A DNA stretch of 64,000 bases from Mytilus californianus (Eukaryota > Mollusca > Bivalvia > Mytilida > Mytilidae). A program made the translations under genes and the position numbers. Location: the NCBI RefSeq assembly GCF_021869535.1, contig NW_026262712.1, forward strand, positions 64,660,100 through 64,724,099. The letters run 5' to 3'. The notes beneath the pieces were generated by a model that made no database searches, was not told where the DNA came from, and worked only from the letters and a program-made list of their open reading frames with translations. This document shows positions 11,096 through 23,529 of the stretch, piece by piece; positions within the stretch are counted from its first letter, which is position 1, and each line of letters starts with the position of its first letter.

Positions 11096-11510
11096 ACAGC
11101 TGCGCCATGAGCGCATGATATGCCCGTCGCTTTTTTAAAGAAAAAGTTCAATAACTCATCAATGTCATATCAAAATTTTTATAAAAAAACTAAAGGGATG
11201 TTGTTTTAATAGATATAAACCAGTCACCAAAGTTTCATGAAAACTGTTCAAAGCACTTTTGAGTTATTGTCCGAAAACTTGAAAATCACCCCTTTTTTAT
11301 GAATAAAATCCCATAACTCGGAAACATAAAATCTAAAATTTATAAAAATCGAAAAGGGAGCTCACGTCAATAGATAGAAACATTTAACTAAAGTTTCATG
11401 CGAAGTGCATCAAGCGTTTTTAAGTTATTTTCCGACATGTTGACGACGGACGGACAGACGGACGGACGGATGACGGATACCACAATACGTCCCGTAAATG
11501 GGCGTATAAA
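11095..11510 (+). repeat. Dispersed repeat ending in a GGAC-rich tract
   Basis: It starts with 'tgcgccatgagcgcatgata' and ends in a tandem 'gacggacg' run followed by 'cgtcccgtaaatgggcgtat'. Recalled as a common bivalve interspersed repeat. Non-coding. Confidence 0.55.
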
Positions 11511-11743
11511 AACTAAAAACATCTGAGTGTAATTTTTTTTACATTTTTTGTTTCAGCAATGGCTGTACCTTTCCAGTTACTAACCATGTGTTGTGTATTA
11601 AATTGACTATTATAACACTTTTGAGTGACTGGATTAAAATTATCAAAAGAAAAAGGAACAAAATATGATTGATAATGGGTTTTAGACAGTTCAAGTTGAT
11701 TGTACACTAATTCTAGTTGTCATATTAGAAGTATCAGTATTAG

Positions 11744-12165
11744 TAGTGGTCAGTTTTCAGGCGTCATCAGTCAACACATTCATATAAATAGCCTAGGGTA
11801 GTGGTCAGTTATCAGAAGTCATTCGACAACAAAGTTATATCAATAGCTTAGGGTAGTGGTCATCTTTCAGGAGTCTACAGACAACAAAGTCATATCAATA
11901 GCCATGGGTAGTGGTCAATTATCAGTGGTCATGTCAACACAGACATATTGATACACTAAGGTAGTGGTCAGTTATCATGAGCCGTCTGTCAACAAAGTCA
12001 TATCAATAGCCAGGGCATTGGTCAGTTATCAGGAGTCATCAGTCAACACAGACATATCAATAGCCTAGGATAGTGGTTAGCTGTCAGAAGTCATTAGTCA
12101 ACAAAGTCATATCAATAGCCTATAGCTAGAGTAGTGGTCAATTATCATGAATCATTAGTCTCTGT
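11744..12165. repeat. Minisatellite, about 55-bp unit, about 7-8 copies
   Basis: Each unit starts 'tagtggtcag' and contains 'gtcaacaaagtcatatcaat' or a close variant. Units differ at many positions and vary from about 53 to 61 bp, so the array is old. No counterpart exists in the other arm. Confidence 0.85.
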
Positions 12166-12246
12166 TTATTTGTAGCTGATTGCACGTCCGGTTTGGTTTT
12201 TTTTTAAGATGTTTTTTTTCTGCTTTGCATCGAACGGATGAGTTAA

Positions 12247-12667
12247 TAGTTATCAAAGGTACCAGGCGTATAATTTGATACACCAGACGCGCGTTTCGTC
12301 TACATAAGACTGATCAGTGACGCTCAGATCAAAATAGTTAGAAAGCCAAATAGTAACAAAGTTGAAGAGCAATGAGGACCCAAAATTCCAAAACGTTGTG
12401 CCAAATACGGCTAAGGTAATCTATGCCTGGGATAAGACAATCCTTAGTATTTCGAATAATTCACACTTTTGTAAACAGTAAATTTATAAAAATGACCATA
12501 TAATTTATATTCATGTCAACACTGAAGTGCTGACTACTGAGCTGGTGATAACCTCGTGGACGAACCGTCCACCAGCAGTGGCATCGACCCAGTGGTGTAA
12601 ATAGTTATCAAAGGTACCAGGCGTATAATTTGATACGCTAGACGCGCGTTTCGTCTACATAAGACTA
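12247..12667. repeat. Element with 68-bp direct repeats at 352-bp spacing
   Basis: The segment around 'accaggcgtataatttgata' through 'cgtttcgtctacataagact' occurs at 12247-12312 and again at 12599-12667, with small differences. The intervening 290 bp is non-coding. It could be a partial tandem array of a 352-bp satellite or a small element with direct terminal repeats. Confidence 0.65.
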
Positions 12668-12724
12668 AGAGTTAAGCTCTTTTCAACTGATGTGTGTAGT
12701 TTGTTTTAATGTTGTGTTGTACAA

Positions 12725-13065
12725 ACAATTACAAACGAGTTTAACTCCGCCACATTCTTTATGGGCTGTCCCAAGTCAGGAGCCTGTAGTTCAGTGGTTG
12801 TCGTTGGTTCATGTCTGTCATATATTTTTTTTTGTAAATTGTTTTGTTATTAAGTAGGCCGTTGGTTTTCTAAATTGAATTGTGTCCTATTTTTCATGTC
12901 GGGGCCTTTTTTATACCTTTAAATATATATATATATATATGGTATACGGTATGGGTTTTCTCATGGTTGAAGTCCGTACGATTGCCTATGATTGCTTACA
13001 CTCATTTCATTTGATCTTTGGTAGAAAGTTGTATCTTTGGCAATCATACCACATCTCCTTATTTT
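12725..13065 (+). mobile_element. Retroelement tail repeat (family A), fairly complete
   Basis: It shows 'gtcccaagtcaggagcctgt', 'catgtcggggcc' and a terminal 'caatcataccacatctcc'. A short AT dinucleotide run interrupts it near 12925. Only the left arm has it. Confidence 0.7.
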
Positions 13066-13594
13066 TATAAGAAAAGCCAACTTTAATTAAAATGAATTGG
13101 AAACAATGCTATTTAGCAGAACACATTGCTATTACTTGGGAGATTTCTGATTCTGTAATCACGGACAATCCTACGGTCGTCAAGGAAATCCAATAGATTT
13201 GTTCGATCTCTAAAGACTTTTTGAATATCTTATTTTGTTCTCTTGAACGCACATGCTAAATCATTGCAAGCGCAATTTAATCAACTAATAGAGAGATAGG
13301 GGTGTCCCTGACTACTCTTAGTATTTTGTGATAAATTTTCTGTAAAAAAGAATGCTATTACACTTAAAATTTGCTAAGTGTAATAAAAGACGATCTTAAG
13401 TTGATTATCGACGTTCAAGATACCCGGTCGATAAGATCAAAACTAAGAGACTGTTTCAAGATGGATAAAGAAAACTCTTAGGGTTGTGAGTGCAACATGA
13501 GTTTTAAGGGCTGTCAATCATTCTAAGATTATTTAAAAATACACTCTTAGCAGATAAGACGATCCTAAGATGAACTTTAGCACTGAGATTGCTT

Positions 13595-13745
13595 CATGAT
13601 CTATACTAAAACAATAAACGAAAAACAGTTATGACAGACAGCAACCAACGACAACAACTGGATTACAGACTCCTGGCTTTGGACAGGTACATGCAGAGTG
13701 TGTTTTTTTTTGTAATTGAATACAGTGGTGTAAGAGACATGAGAG
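13595..13745 (-). mobile_element. Retroelement tail repeat (family A), second half of the interrupted copy
   Basis: It pairs with about 48650-48780 in the right arm and continues the copy that breaks off at about 7655. The short frame here (13629-13847) is repeat-derived. Confidence 0.6.
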
Positions 13746-13749
13746 AAAA

Positions 13750-15330
13750 CTGAAAATCAATTTGAAAGGGCTTGCCTCATTAAGTGTTTTTTTCGTTTTG
13801 ATATTTTCTGGCATTTTCTTGGTATATACGAATCTATCATGTATCATTTAGAGGAAGAGTTATAAGGAATAAACACTTTATAAAACATCTTTTCATCGAT
13901 TCATAAATATTTTGTTGTAGATCAGATCGCCTACAATTTTGTTGAGATACAAACTGTAAACTAAAAAATCACGCGAATATAAATCGTCGCGAATATGTAA
14001 AACTTGGATTCTTCCTTATTTATCTTCATCAAATGAATTTTAGAATCGCGAAATTAAATTGCCGCAAAATGGGTTAAAAAGGGCTAAATGCGAAATAAAG
14101 TATCCGTGAAAATAAGTTGGTTTACAGTATAATGCTACAATAATTTTTTTGTAAAGGCTTATTGTCGCCTTCATCTTTTTATATCATGTTAAAACAAATG
14201 TGAAACAAGCACTAGTTAAAGATTTCATAACAAGTGGCAATTGGAAATCGCTTGATATCAACTCGAGTTACTTGTATCTTATTTTAATATAACATAAACG
14301 AGCCTTTGGCGAGTTCATTATCATAATTAAAATTAAATAACAAGACATGTCAGTGATATGTTTAATTTGACAAAAAGAATGTTATCAGGTGAAACATGTA
14401 GGTGTTTTGTATAACATTGAAGAAATCACAAATCTTCGTTACCAAGGGGCCGTTGTGACCTTTGAATGTTATAGTTAAACTAACGAATGGCCAATGGAAA
14501 TATCGCAATTTGGTAACACATTGTCGGGTATCCCAGCCAAATTAAAAGTTTTCGTATTACTTATTCATACATCACTCCGTTCGGTGTGATACGAGAAATA
14601 CCGCTTCGTAATAGATTAAAGGCGACAACCAAAAGAGAATATATATAACATTCACTTACAACAGAAGATTCAAAGTTACCGATAACCACTGGCATGTACC
14701 TTTTGTGATATTTTACACCTATAAAGTGCTCTTTTTCTTAAGATGTTTTCATTTAAATATGCTATTTCTTCGCATTCTGACGATAATACCACTTTTATTC
14801 AAATGAAGAAAGTTTTCCCTAAAGTTGCTAGCAGTAATTTACTTTTTTAAATTTATTGCATTTGTTATTTTCTATCACTTCGTTTCATTTTTTATTTAAA
14901 TTGTTATTAATTGTTGAATGCTTGATAAAATCACATCATGACATTTAACAGGAGTATATTATGATACTTTCTCAGATTTGTAATATTTTATTTGTGTTTT
15001 CCCTGTATGAAATATAGCAAATAGTAGAATTTCTTCCGCATGTGTGATCAACATTATCTTTTGTCTTATTTCCGTATTTAGCGGAGACAACGGTAATAAA
15101 TTCCACTTAGATTGATAATAGTAATAATATAGTGGCTAGAACAGTTTGATTTGATTCACAACTTAACATTTTTTAGTTTTTTTTTCAGTATATATAAAAG
15201 CATTTAAGTTAATAACTTTTATATAAAATTCTTTGTCCTTATTACGCAATATTGCCTCTGTAAAAATAACTTATTTTTAATCTCGATTTCACTTTCATGT
15301 ATGTAGTTATAACGATATGACTTCAATAAA
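13750..15330. other. Arm sequence without a gene
   Basis: It aligns inverted with about 47190-48650. No credible ORF, RNA gene or regulatory motif is seen. The right arm carries an extra family D repeat (48100-48392) inside the matching stretch. Confidence 0.5.
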
Positions 15331-15915
15331 TATATACACAAAGAGAGGCGAAAGATACCAGAGGGACATTCAAACTCATACGTCGAAAATAAACTGACAA
15401 CGCCATGGCTAAAAAAGAAAAAGACTAATAGAAAAAAAACAATAGCACACAAAACACAACATAGAAAACTAAAGACTGAGCAACACGAACCCCACCTAAA
15501 ACTAGTGGTGACCTCAGGTGCTCCGCAAGAATAAGCAGATCCTGTTCCACATGTGACACCCGTCGTGTTGCTCATGTTAGTACAAATCCGGTCAGAACAC
15601 ATTCGTGAAAAGGGGACGGGATTGTTGTTACAACCTTAGAAACATATCCGATATCATCGATCTGTGAAACGGATATTCCATAACGGTCAACCAACTTTTG
15701 ATGGCGTCCGTAAAATTTACGAAGGGATGATTTCACCTTATCATTTGGAAATCTTGGTTTAATAACTTTCTTGTGAGCAGCAACCCTCTATCAAAGAAAT
15801 CATAATAGGAAAAATAAGCCCGGGAATATCGTATCAATTGGGAGATATACACTCCGTATGCAGGCGCTGCTGGAATGTTCCTCATACAACTAGAAGATAT
15901 TGACAGAATAAATCC
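15330..15915 (-). pseudogene. LINE fragment: RT C-terminal region plus 3'-UTR
   Basis: On the minus strand the peptide PAAPAYGVYISQLIRYSR followed by LLLTRKLLNQ (about 15750-15860) is typical of the conserved region C-terminal to non-LTR reverse transcriptases. Further down come a Cys-rich stretch (TGVTCGTGSAYSCGAPEVTT) and a UTR piece with 'gccatggc' shared with family E. The reading is broken by stops. The right arm lacks it and carries a different retroelement at the same point (44503-45685). Confidence 0.7.
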
Positions 15916-16425
15916 AATGTGCAATATATTAAAAAAGATACATACTGGGTTTTAACATAAAAGAATGCTTATTATGTTTTTTATCCACTCAAGAAAGTAC
16001 TTTTTTAAGATTGAAATCTGCGAGTATAATAATCCGAACAAATTAGGCTGGAACATATCAAATGACAACTAATCAATTTGTGATTTATCCTGAAAAAACA
16101 ACTGATCAGAACGGAAATTATTTTTGGATTGCATTTAATAATTTCCATATTTCTGCCAATTCAAGATATTAATTTGTTTAGTTTGTTTATTTGTGGAACA
16201 ACAGTTACTCTTACAAACTTTAACTTCAAGATTGTAAACTATCGCCAGAAAGAATGTTTGCTGGCAATATGCGCTTTACATTTCTTCATAAAATATCATT
16301 AATAAAGTGACTGGTGACAAAGGAATTATAGTGAAATATTTGTAAAAATAATGACTAGGATTATTCAAAGTTGAAAAAAGACAAAAACATGGGAAACAGA
16401 AATTTATTTAATTAATATACTGGAA

Positions 16426-17790
16426 TCCCTGGTTTGATGAATTGGCTGGAATGGGCATCTGCATACTGATTTTGGCCAATCTAAGCTGCTCCAGAAGTCG
16501 ATTACGGTCAACAGTAAAATCATCTTTTTCTGCCTCAAGTCTGTCCCTCTTTAAGGTAAGTATATCTTTCTATTAATCTGACCGTTTCTTTTTCAGTTTT
16601 TCCTTTTGAACATTTAACCTTTTTTGTTCAATTAAAACTTGGCTGGTTTGAATCATTTTCTTCTATTGACGAGGCACACGGGGTAATATTGCTTGTCGAC
16701 TAGCACAATTGCTGGATGATTCTGAAATCATGCAAGATGAAACATTCAGTAAACTCATCATTATAATTTGTTGATACACAAATTGAAAGATAGCACCAAA
16801 CTATTTAGGGCTAAACATATTGTATTGACACAAATATATTGGTGAAAACTGTATGTTGACTTTTTGATATTTTTGGGTTTTTTGTGTCCTACGGTTGATA
16901 TCTGATAGACGTATACGCATATCTACTTTTATTCACTGGATTATATTACAGTTTGACCGAAAATTTCAAATTGTCCATCATTAGTTTTTTATTGTTATTT
17001 ATGAAAAAGGGACAATCTTTTTCACAACGGGAATGTTTTAACCTGTGAAATTACCGTATTGCAGGTCAGAAATGATGATGGATTGGTGTTTAACCTCCAA
17101 CCGTATATATTACTTGCATATCACGACGCTAGTATGAAGACCGACACGTTGAATTTTTCAACGTGCTAGTTCACAAGGTAATCATAGCAGTCCATAGGTA
17201 GGTTCAAGAAAGAAAAAAAAAAAGAATGTCGAAGCTAAATGCCCGGTCTTCTTTTTAATGCTCTATTACATAAAAACTATTAGATGATAAAATTATTTAC
17301 CTGCTTCGTCTGCTGAGAAGAAGTAACCTCTCTGGATGTTGAACATGAAGGCATTGTCAAATCATTTATGTTCTCTGTTACAGAACCTGTATCCATACCT
17401 CCTCCAATTCCATCTATTGATGTGTTTCCAATTATTCCTACCACTTGATCCTCCAGTGGAGAAATGTCATCTCGGGGAGGTCGCCCGCAAGTCTTTCTGG
17501 ATTCACATCTATTGTGTGCCACTTTGTTCAGTGTTGATCATGTGAGTTATTTAATTCTTTTGTATTTCTTCTAATGTTCTTTGATGGTCAGTATTTGTAG
17601 CGTTAATCTTTGTACATATAATATCACATGTCTTATTATGAGCACTACTCGTCGTCACATTAGAAATATTGCTGAATATTATTCACCCATGCTTATAAAC
17701 TTTAGCCAGCAGAGATTGAATTTCGGTTTCAGAGATATTCGGACTTCTTGTTTTACTCATGCTGATTCAATACATGTAATGAAAACGAGT
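16426..17790 (-). pseudogene. Myb/SANT-like DNA-binding regulator, decayed copy (left arm)
   Basis: From high to low coordinate: a start MSKTRSPNISETEIQSLLAK at about 17710-17770, as in the N-terminal helix of Myb/SANT-like (zeste- or NAIF1-type) domains, then a TGA. A degraded segment reads IICTKINATNTDHQRTLEE. Next is the RKTCGRPPRDDISPLEDQVV and GIGGGMDT block (17280-17522), the usual linker of this family, ending at a plausible GT donor after SSQQTKQ. Near 16500-16700 lies a Lys/Glu-rich coiled-coil exon. In-frame stops and frameshifts make it non-functional. Such genes often travel with Harbinger-type transposons, but no transposase is seen here. Confidence 0.65.
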
Positions 17791-17914
17791 TGACCTAAGG
17801 TCAAATTTTGTATGCCATACTACAGCACGACAACAGCCTCTTATAATAATTTCTCAACAGTTTAGTTTGCTTCTTATTAGATTTTGTTTTTATTATCAAC
17901 AGTTGTTTATTGAT

Positions 17915-18300
17915 TTCTCTTATTCGTAGCCGATTTATCGTTTTCCTAACCTGTTGATTATTTTCATTTAATCAACGTGTGGTTCGTTTGATCTCAGCTA
18001 TTCATTGGTCAAGATTCGATTATGACGTCAAATTTTCTTGCTTTCCTCTGAATTTCCTATTGTGACGTCATATAGAAAGAACTCGTCTTTTTTTCAGATC
18101 ATTTGAGACGAAGGAAAAATTTTGCCTGCATACTGCATAACAATCATTAGAGAAGCTGATTCAACCACCAAATTTCGTGTAATACGATATTTATCCACAC
18201 TCGACAGTTAAATTTTAAATATTTTAAACGCTCGGCGAGCCTCGCGTTTTAAATTTGAAAATTTAACTGTCTCGAATGGACAAATATCGTATCACATTCG
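17915..18300. mobile_element. MITE-like insertion with an internal palindrome, left arm only
   Basis: The right arm lacks this piece: the flank at about 17890-17915 joins 18300 in the alignment with 42300-42430. Its end is a roughly 110-bp inverted repeat (18182-18292) running from 'atacgatattt' to 'aaatatcgtat', with 'gacagttaaatttt' in one stem and 'aaaatttaactgtc' in the other. No ORF is present. Confidence 0.6.
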
Positions 18301-19142
18301 ATGTAGTGGTAGAATCTATATTTATCCTATTATTATTCCGTTCACAGTTTATTTTACGAAAAAAATATATCAAATGCGATTTACCCCCTTTGACATGTAT
18401 ACATACACAATATTATAAATGCAATTTATATAGTTGTTTATATATTTTCATTAATCAGAAAAGATGATCGTATGATGGACTTTTGATAATAGTTGGAAGG
18501 ATCATACAAATATATCTTTATTTAGCATCAAAAGACATGTTTTAGCAACGTCATAGTTTTACCCTAAATCATCTTCGGACGTATTTTAGGATATTCTCAT
18601 TGAGATGGCCCATGATGATGAACTTTTTATACTTTTGTACCAATAACAGTAAGCAGAGTTAATCTTATTATGCAGGTTTTCATAATTTCTATTTTATTTT
18701 CCCAATACTTTTTATTTTCTTTGGCTTTTAAACATTTTCTATAGTAAAAAGACAACAACAACAAAAATACACAAGACGATATTAAAAAAATTGCAATCTA
18801 ACGAACGGAAATTTATCCCGTTTACTCAATTTATAAATATTAATTATGTTTATCAATCATTAGATTATTATTTCAGGATACAATATTCCATTACAATTTG
18901 ATTTAAAAGCATGATCAACTTACTTTGCTTAATTTTTTCAAACACCATGCGTCAAAGCGAATGTTTCCGTTGATTTGTCGTTTAATAGTAAGAGCAAGAG
19001 AGTTTTATACTAATGAAACCTCTAATTTTTTCAAGAATTATGAGATGAGGACATATTTGACAGAGTTATCAAGTAAAAATCTTCTGAATGTGTGTTCACG
19101 TTTCCTTTTTATACAGTTAAATAATATTTAGTCTGATAAAAA

Positions 19143-20098
19143 GTAAAATAACAAAAATACCGAACTTCGAGGAAAATTCTTAACGGAAAGTCCCTAAGCA
19201 AATGGCAAAATCAAAAGCTCAAACACATCAAACGTCAAACAAAAACTGTCATATTCCTGACTTGGGAAAGGCATTTTCTTATGTCAAAAATGGTGGATTA
19301 AACCTGGTTTTATAGCTAGCTAAACCTCTCACTTGTATGACAGTCGCATAAAATTCCATTATATCGACAACGATGTGTGAACAAAACAAACAGACGTAAT
19401 AGGTAAAAATGTCAAAAATAGGGGTACAGTAGTCAACATTATGTTATAATCTTAATCACTATAAAAGCAAGCAAATATGTCAACAAAGATCAACAAAAAG
19501 GCATAAACGTGAAAAATAAAATAACAAAAATACCGAACTCCGAGGAAAATTCTTAACGGAAAGTCCCTAAGCAAATGGCAAAATCAAAAGCTCAAACACA
19601 TCAAACGTCAAACAAAAACTGTCATATTCCTGACTTGGGAAAGGCATTTCCTTATGTCAAAAATGGTGGATTAAACCTGGTTTTATAGCTAGCTAAACCT
19701 CTCACTTGTATGACAGTCGCATAAAATTCCATTATATCGACAACGATGTGTGAACAAAACAAACAGACGTAATAGGTAAAAATGTCAAAAATAGGGGTGC
19801 AGTAGTCAACATTATATTATAATCTTAATCACTATAAAAGCAAGCAAATATGTCAACAAAGATCAACAAAAAGGCATAAACGTGAAAAATAAAATAACAA
19901 AAATACCGAACTCCGAGGAAAATTCTAAACGGAAAGTCCATAAGCAAATGGCAAAATCAAAATCTCAAACACATCAAACGAATCGATAACAACTGTCATA
20001 TTCCTGACTTGGTACAGGCATTTCCTTATGTAGAAAATTGTGGGTTAAACCTGGTTTTATAGCTAGCTAAAACTCTCACTTGTATGACAGAATCTTTA
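19143..20098 (+). repeat. Tandem array of a 373-bp unit (family B), about 2.6 copies
   Basis: Units start at 19144, 19517 and 19890, each with 'taaaataacaaaaataccga'. The first two are nearly identical. The third diverges after 'cacatcaaacg' and looks like the single copies found elsewhere. The array begins exactly where the left duplication arm ends. Related single copies: 35695-35875, 41283-41432, and inverted at 40778-40950 and 56580-56690. Confidence 0.9.
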
Positions 20099-20890
20099 CA
20101 ATTTTGACTGCAGTTCAACACATACATTAGGCATTTACACAAACTTGTATAATAGATATTTGTCTTAATTCAAATCTTTTCATATCAAGATATTTTTTGA
20201 AAGAAGATATGTATCCAACTTTCCGATAACATTATCGTTTTCATTGTAAAATGCTTGCAAAAACAGTGTGTTTAACCTTTTCATACTTTTCATAAGTTGT
20301 TTTATTCTATCAATTGAATAATAAATACAGTATGTTTCTTTCAATTCAAGCTTTTCAAGAATAAATTTAACAGAAAATACCATGTCATAGTGTTATTTTC
20401 ATGTATATATTTTTTTTTACACATAAAGGCTTCTTTCAAAGAGTTACAATGATGTAGTCTAAGCAAAGAGCTTATCACAGATATAACAATATAGAAATAT
20501 GCATGTTCAGGAAATCTTGTACTTTAATTATTTCGGCCTAAAATATGCTACAGAACTTTAAGTTCATTTTATCAGCCACATTGTTCTGATATATTTTCGA
20601 AGTATATTTTAAAATAGTATTTTTTTACAAGATGCAGAGTCAGTTTTGAACCATAAAATGGTATCATAAAATTATCTTTTAGAATATAGGGAATACCCTA
20701 CATATTTGTATTTTGGGATACAAGCCGCTAAGGGTTTACCGTTCGTTGTCATAGCGAGGATATTACAAAACGAGACTTTGGAAGCGCGTTTATGAGTATA
20801 CTTGTTTCCCGCCACAGTAACGGTTCTAAAGTCCTAGGAAATGTATGTCTATTGTAATTTTACCTTTATTACATATTAGTATTATACATT
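20098..20890. other. Spacer sequence, no gene seen
   Basis: AT-rich with scattered short ORFs only. No repeat or RNA gene is recognised. Confidence 0.4.
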
Positions 20891-20894
20891 TACC

Positions 20895-21120
20895 CCTCAG
20901 GCACTTGTCTCTGAAAAAAAAACCCGCATTGCCATTTCGCTATGAGAAGACGAAATAATTTACAGTTGACCTGCTAGTAGACACGACAAAACAAGTTTCA
21001 GTGAAGTAGAATCGAAAAACAACGGAAGTTCCCGAACGGGTGTCATTTCTCAAAAATTCTAGTTAGACTCCTTGTGTATTAAAGTAAATATTTAATTTTT
21101 TTCAGCGACAGGTGCCTGTG
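20895..21120. mobile_element. hAT-like MITE (226 bp)
   Basis: Terminal inverted repeats: 'cctcaggcacttgtctctg' at the left and, read inward from the right, 'cacaggcacctgtcgctg'. The flanks carry an 8-bp near-duplication (catttacc at 20887-20894, catttact at 21121-21128). The ends match the smaller MITE at 52263-52352, so both belong to one family. An 8-bp target duplication and CA-rich ends suggest hAT. No transposase is encoded. Confidence 0.7.
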
Positions 21121-21304
21121 CATTTACTGTATAAAGTAGAACTTAGTCCGATCGAACTCAATTTTTATGTCATTCAGGGAATTTCGTTTAATGGCATATC
21201 TTGGATTGTCTATTCTAAATATATTCACATTTCTGGACACTGGAGTTGATTAAGAACTGGACATATTGTATAAACACTTCTCATGGTTATCGTTATAGAC
21301 CCTT

Positions 21305-21780
21305 CAACAAAAAAAAGAGATATGGTAGGATTGACCACACGAAAACTATCCATCATAGTCTACATGATGTGATTTTACTCAACTTTAAGTCACCAAGTGG
21401 CCGTTAACAAGGAGCAAGACCCTTACCTTATAGTCAGCTATAAAAGGTCCTTCATGAAAAATGCGAAATCATTCAAACGTAAAAACAACATCCTGATTTA
21501 TACCAAAACAATTAACGAAAAAAATAAAACATGACAGACTTCAATAAAGAAGAACCTAACATTACAGGCTCCTGACTTTGGACAGGCACATAAAGTATAT
21601 ATAAAACATGTTTGTGAGCGCTCAACCTTTCCTTAACCTTGACCAGGGGTTGTAACCGTTCAACAAACAGATCAAAATTTAAAAACTAGTTGGAAATAGC
21701 GAACAGAACATTACATCCACTTCATTTGATGGATAGTTGTCTCATGGGGAATCATACCACATCTCCTTATTTTTTGTATT
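21305..21780. mobile_element. Two family A tail copies, head to head
   Basis: About 21310-21660 carries the minus orientation ('ctcctgactttggacaggca'), and about 21690-21775 the plus orientation ending 'cataccacatctccttattt'. Probably a nested insertion. Non-coding. Confidence 0.55.
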
Positions 21781-22350
21781 GGTACCAAGCACAAAAACAC
21801 CTAACATAAAATACCAAAGACAACCGTACCGATCTAAGAGTTCTCGCAGTTTCTGCGACCTAGTTCAAAGCCATTTACAACGAACTTATAAATAATGTTC
21901 TCGCAAACTATGTTTACATCGAGATATCGTTTGGATGTTGGGCTGCTGTCTCGTTAATATGTACTCCACATCTTTTATTCATCTATATTATATAAGCATG
22001 CTTCTAATTTCGATATTATGTAGCGTTTACCATGCTAGAAAATTTATTTATATACGTAGTAGTGTAGTCCGTACAGTGATCGTTTCAATTCCGGGATCTG
22101 GAACTATTGTCCTTTACTCCTTCAGTGTAGAGTAGTATGCGGATCCGAGCTGAAACTGCCGGGGAGTCTGGTAGTCGATAAGACCATTGAAATTCATACT
22201 AAATCGTAAAGTGTTTGCTGTGGTTTATGTGCATTTCTGGATAAAGAGACACACGTAATACTCTTAGATCGGTACTTTGTGTGTTTGCACTTTTGTTCGT
22301 TTGTTTGTGTGCTCAATGCATATAAGTCAAGCTTTTGCAACAGCTTTTAA
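21780..22350. other. Spacer sequence, no gene seen
   Basis: Only short ORFs are present. By analogy with the right arm, a cGLR-like gene 3' end would be expected just before 22350, but no trace of it is visible. Confidence 0.4.
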
Positions 22351-23529
22351 ATGTTTGTTCTTGTATTGTGATGTTACATCACTGAGAGTTGACCGCTTGC
22401 AATCATTTTTAATCCGCCACATTGTTTATGTTCCTGTCCCATTTCCGGAGCCAAAAACTGGTTTTCGTTGGATGAGGCATTCCATAAAAGATTTTCGTTT
22501 ATACATATATTTCTTTTTTTATCAAGGTTTTAAATTGTTTCACATGTTTTCATAATGGGTCCTTTTATAGCGTAATATTTGGTATTGCTTTTGCTCGCTG
22601 TTAAAGGCCAAACGATTATCTCATTGGAAATCAGGCAACATCTCTTTATTTTTATATATAAATTACGAGTTATAGAACAAAATCAGGCGTACGAAAATAT
22701 AAAAGAATGTCTATGCCTTAAAGTTCACTTTTATTTGGGAGAATTGCAATAATCCTCTATTACAACTTGACTAACATTTGCATATTAAACGGTGGAAAAA
22801 AAAACCTTTAATATACAACATACGAATATGTACATTGTTTTATTAAACTTCATCGGCAATGTTTAGACGTCATAGTGTTGGAGCAGGTTTATTGATAATG
22901 CAAATTCGTTTTTGGCATTTAGAATCGATAAATCATTTTTTTTAAATATTTCCCCAAAAAATAAATAAGTAGCGACAGCCTTATACTTTGAACTAATTTG
23001 CTATAAGATGTCGTATACAAAGATTTTGATGCCGTTAAATGTCTTTTTGTGTAGGTCTGTCGCACATATTTATTTTTACCAAAAACTCTAAAAATTACCA
23101 TGCCAATATCGACTTGTTTCTGACGTCATTGTGACAGCAACTCTGATATTTTTAAACTAAAGCGTACATTTGTAAAAATCTATGTAAAAGATTATGGACA
23201 GTTTTAAGTTAAAAATTGTCCGTTTATAAATTTTCAAATTATTTAGAAACGAAGGTTTCAACTCCCTCAGGCAAAGTTGACCTTAGATGGATTTGGCTAC
23301 TTTTTTATGTCCTTTTTGGTCGTATAGTTCTTCAACTGTTTCGGTTCTTATACATCCTTGTATTTCAAATATCTGGCATTGAGCGTTCCCGATGAAGGTA
23401 AATCCAGAAAAGCGCTTCGGACGCATGAAATTTATAACGTGTTGTTTTTATTTTTATAAACAATTTATTGCAGGAAAAAAGTATACATATACATATGCGA
23501 ACGGTTGTTTTTGAAAAATAAGTGTGTGT

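Larger units (their letters stand above)
7655..13595. mobile_element. 5.9-kb block present only in the left arm
   Basis: The right arm joins the two outer edges directly near 48800. The block is a patchwork of retroelement pieces, a minisatellite and simple repeats (listed separately) with no intact gene. A 65-aa ORF at 8656-8853 (+) is unrecognised and unsupported. It could be a nested insertion here or a deletion in the other arm. Confidence 0.6.
1..19140. repeat. Left arm of a large inverted segmental duplication
   Basis: Read on the reverse strand, this stretch matches 41440-59640 in order. Anchors seen by eye: 1-50 with about 59590-59638; 290-440 with 59135-59260; 600-715 with 57110-57250; 2640-5380 with 52700-55467; 6340-7270 with 49180-49240 and 51490-52450; 13750-15200 with 47190-48650; 15900-17900 with 42400-44500; 18925-19130 with 41600-41830. 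The arm runs off the left edge of the window, so its outer limit is unknown. Insertions not shared with the other arm lie at about 862-1045, 7655-13595, 15330-15897 and 17915-18300. One cGLR-like gene and one Myb-like pseudogene are its gene content. Confidence 0.9.

Noticed and set aside
11744..12165. CRISPR array
   Set aside because: Units are contiguous degenerate repeats with no unique spacers, in a eukaryotic repeat-rich context.
15219..15602. 127-aa Cys-rich ORF as a secreted peptide gene
   Set aside because: It continues a broken LINE open frame into its 3'-UTR; no signal peptide or own start context.
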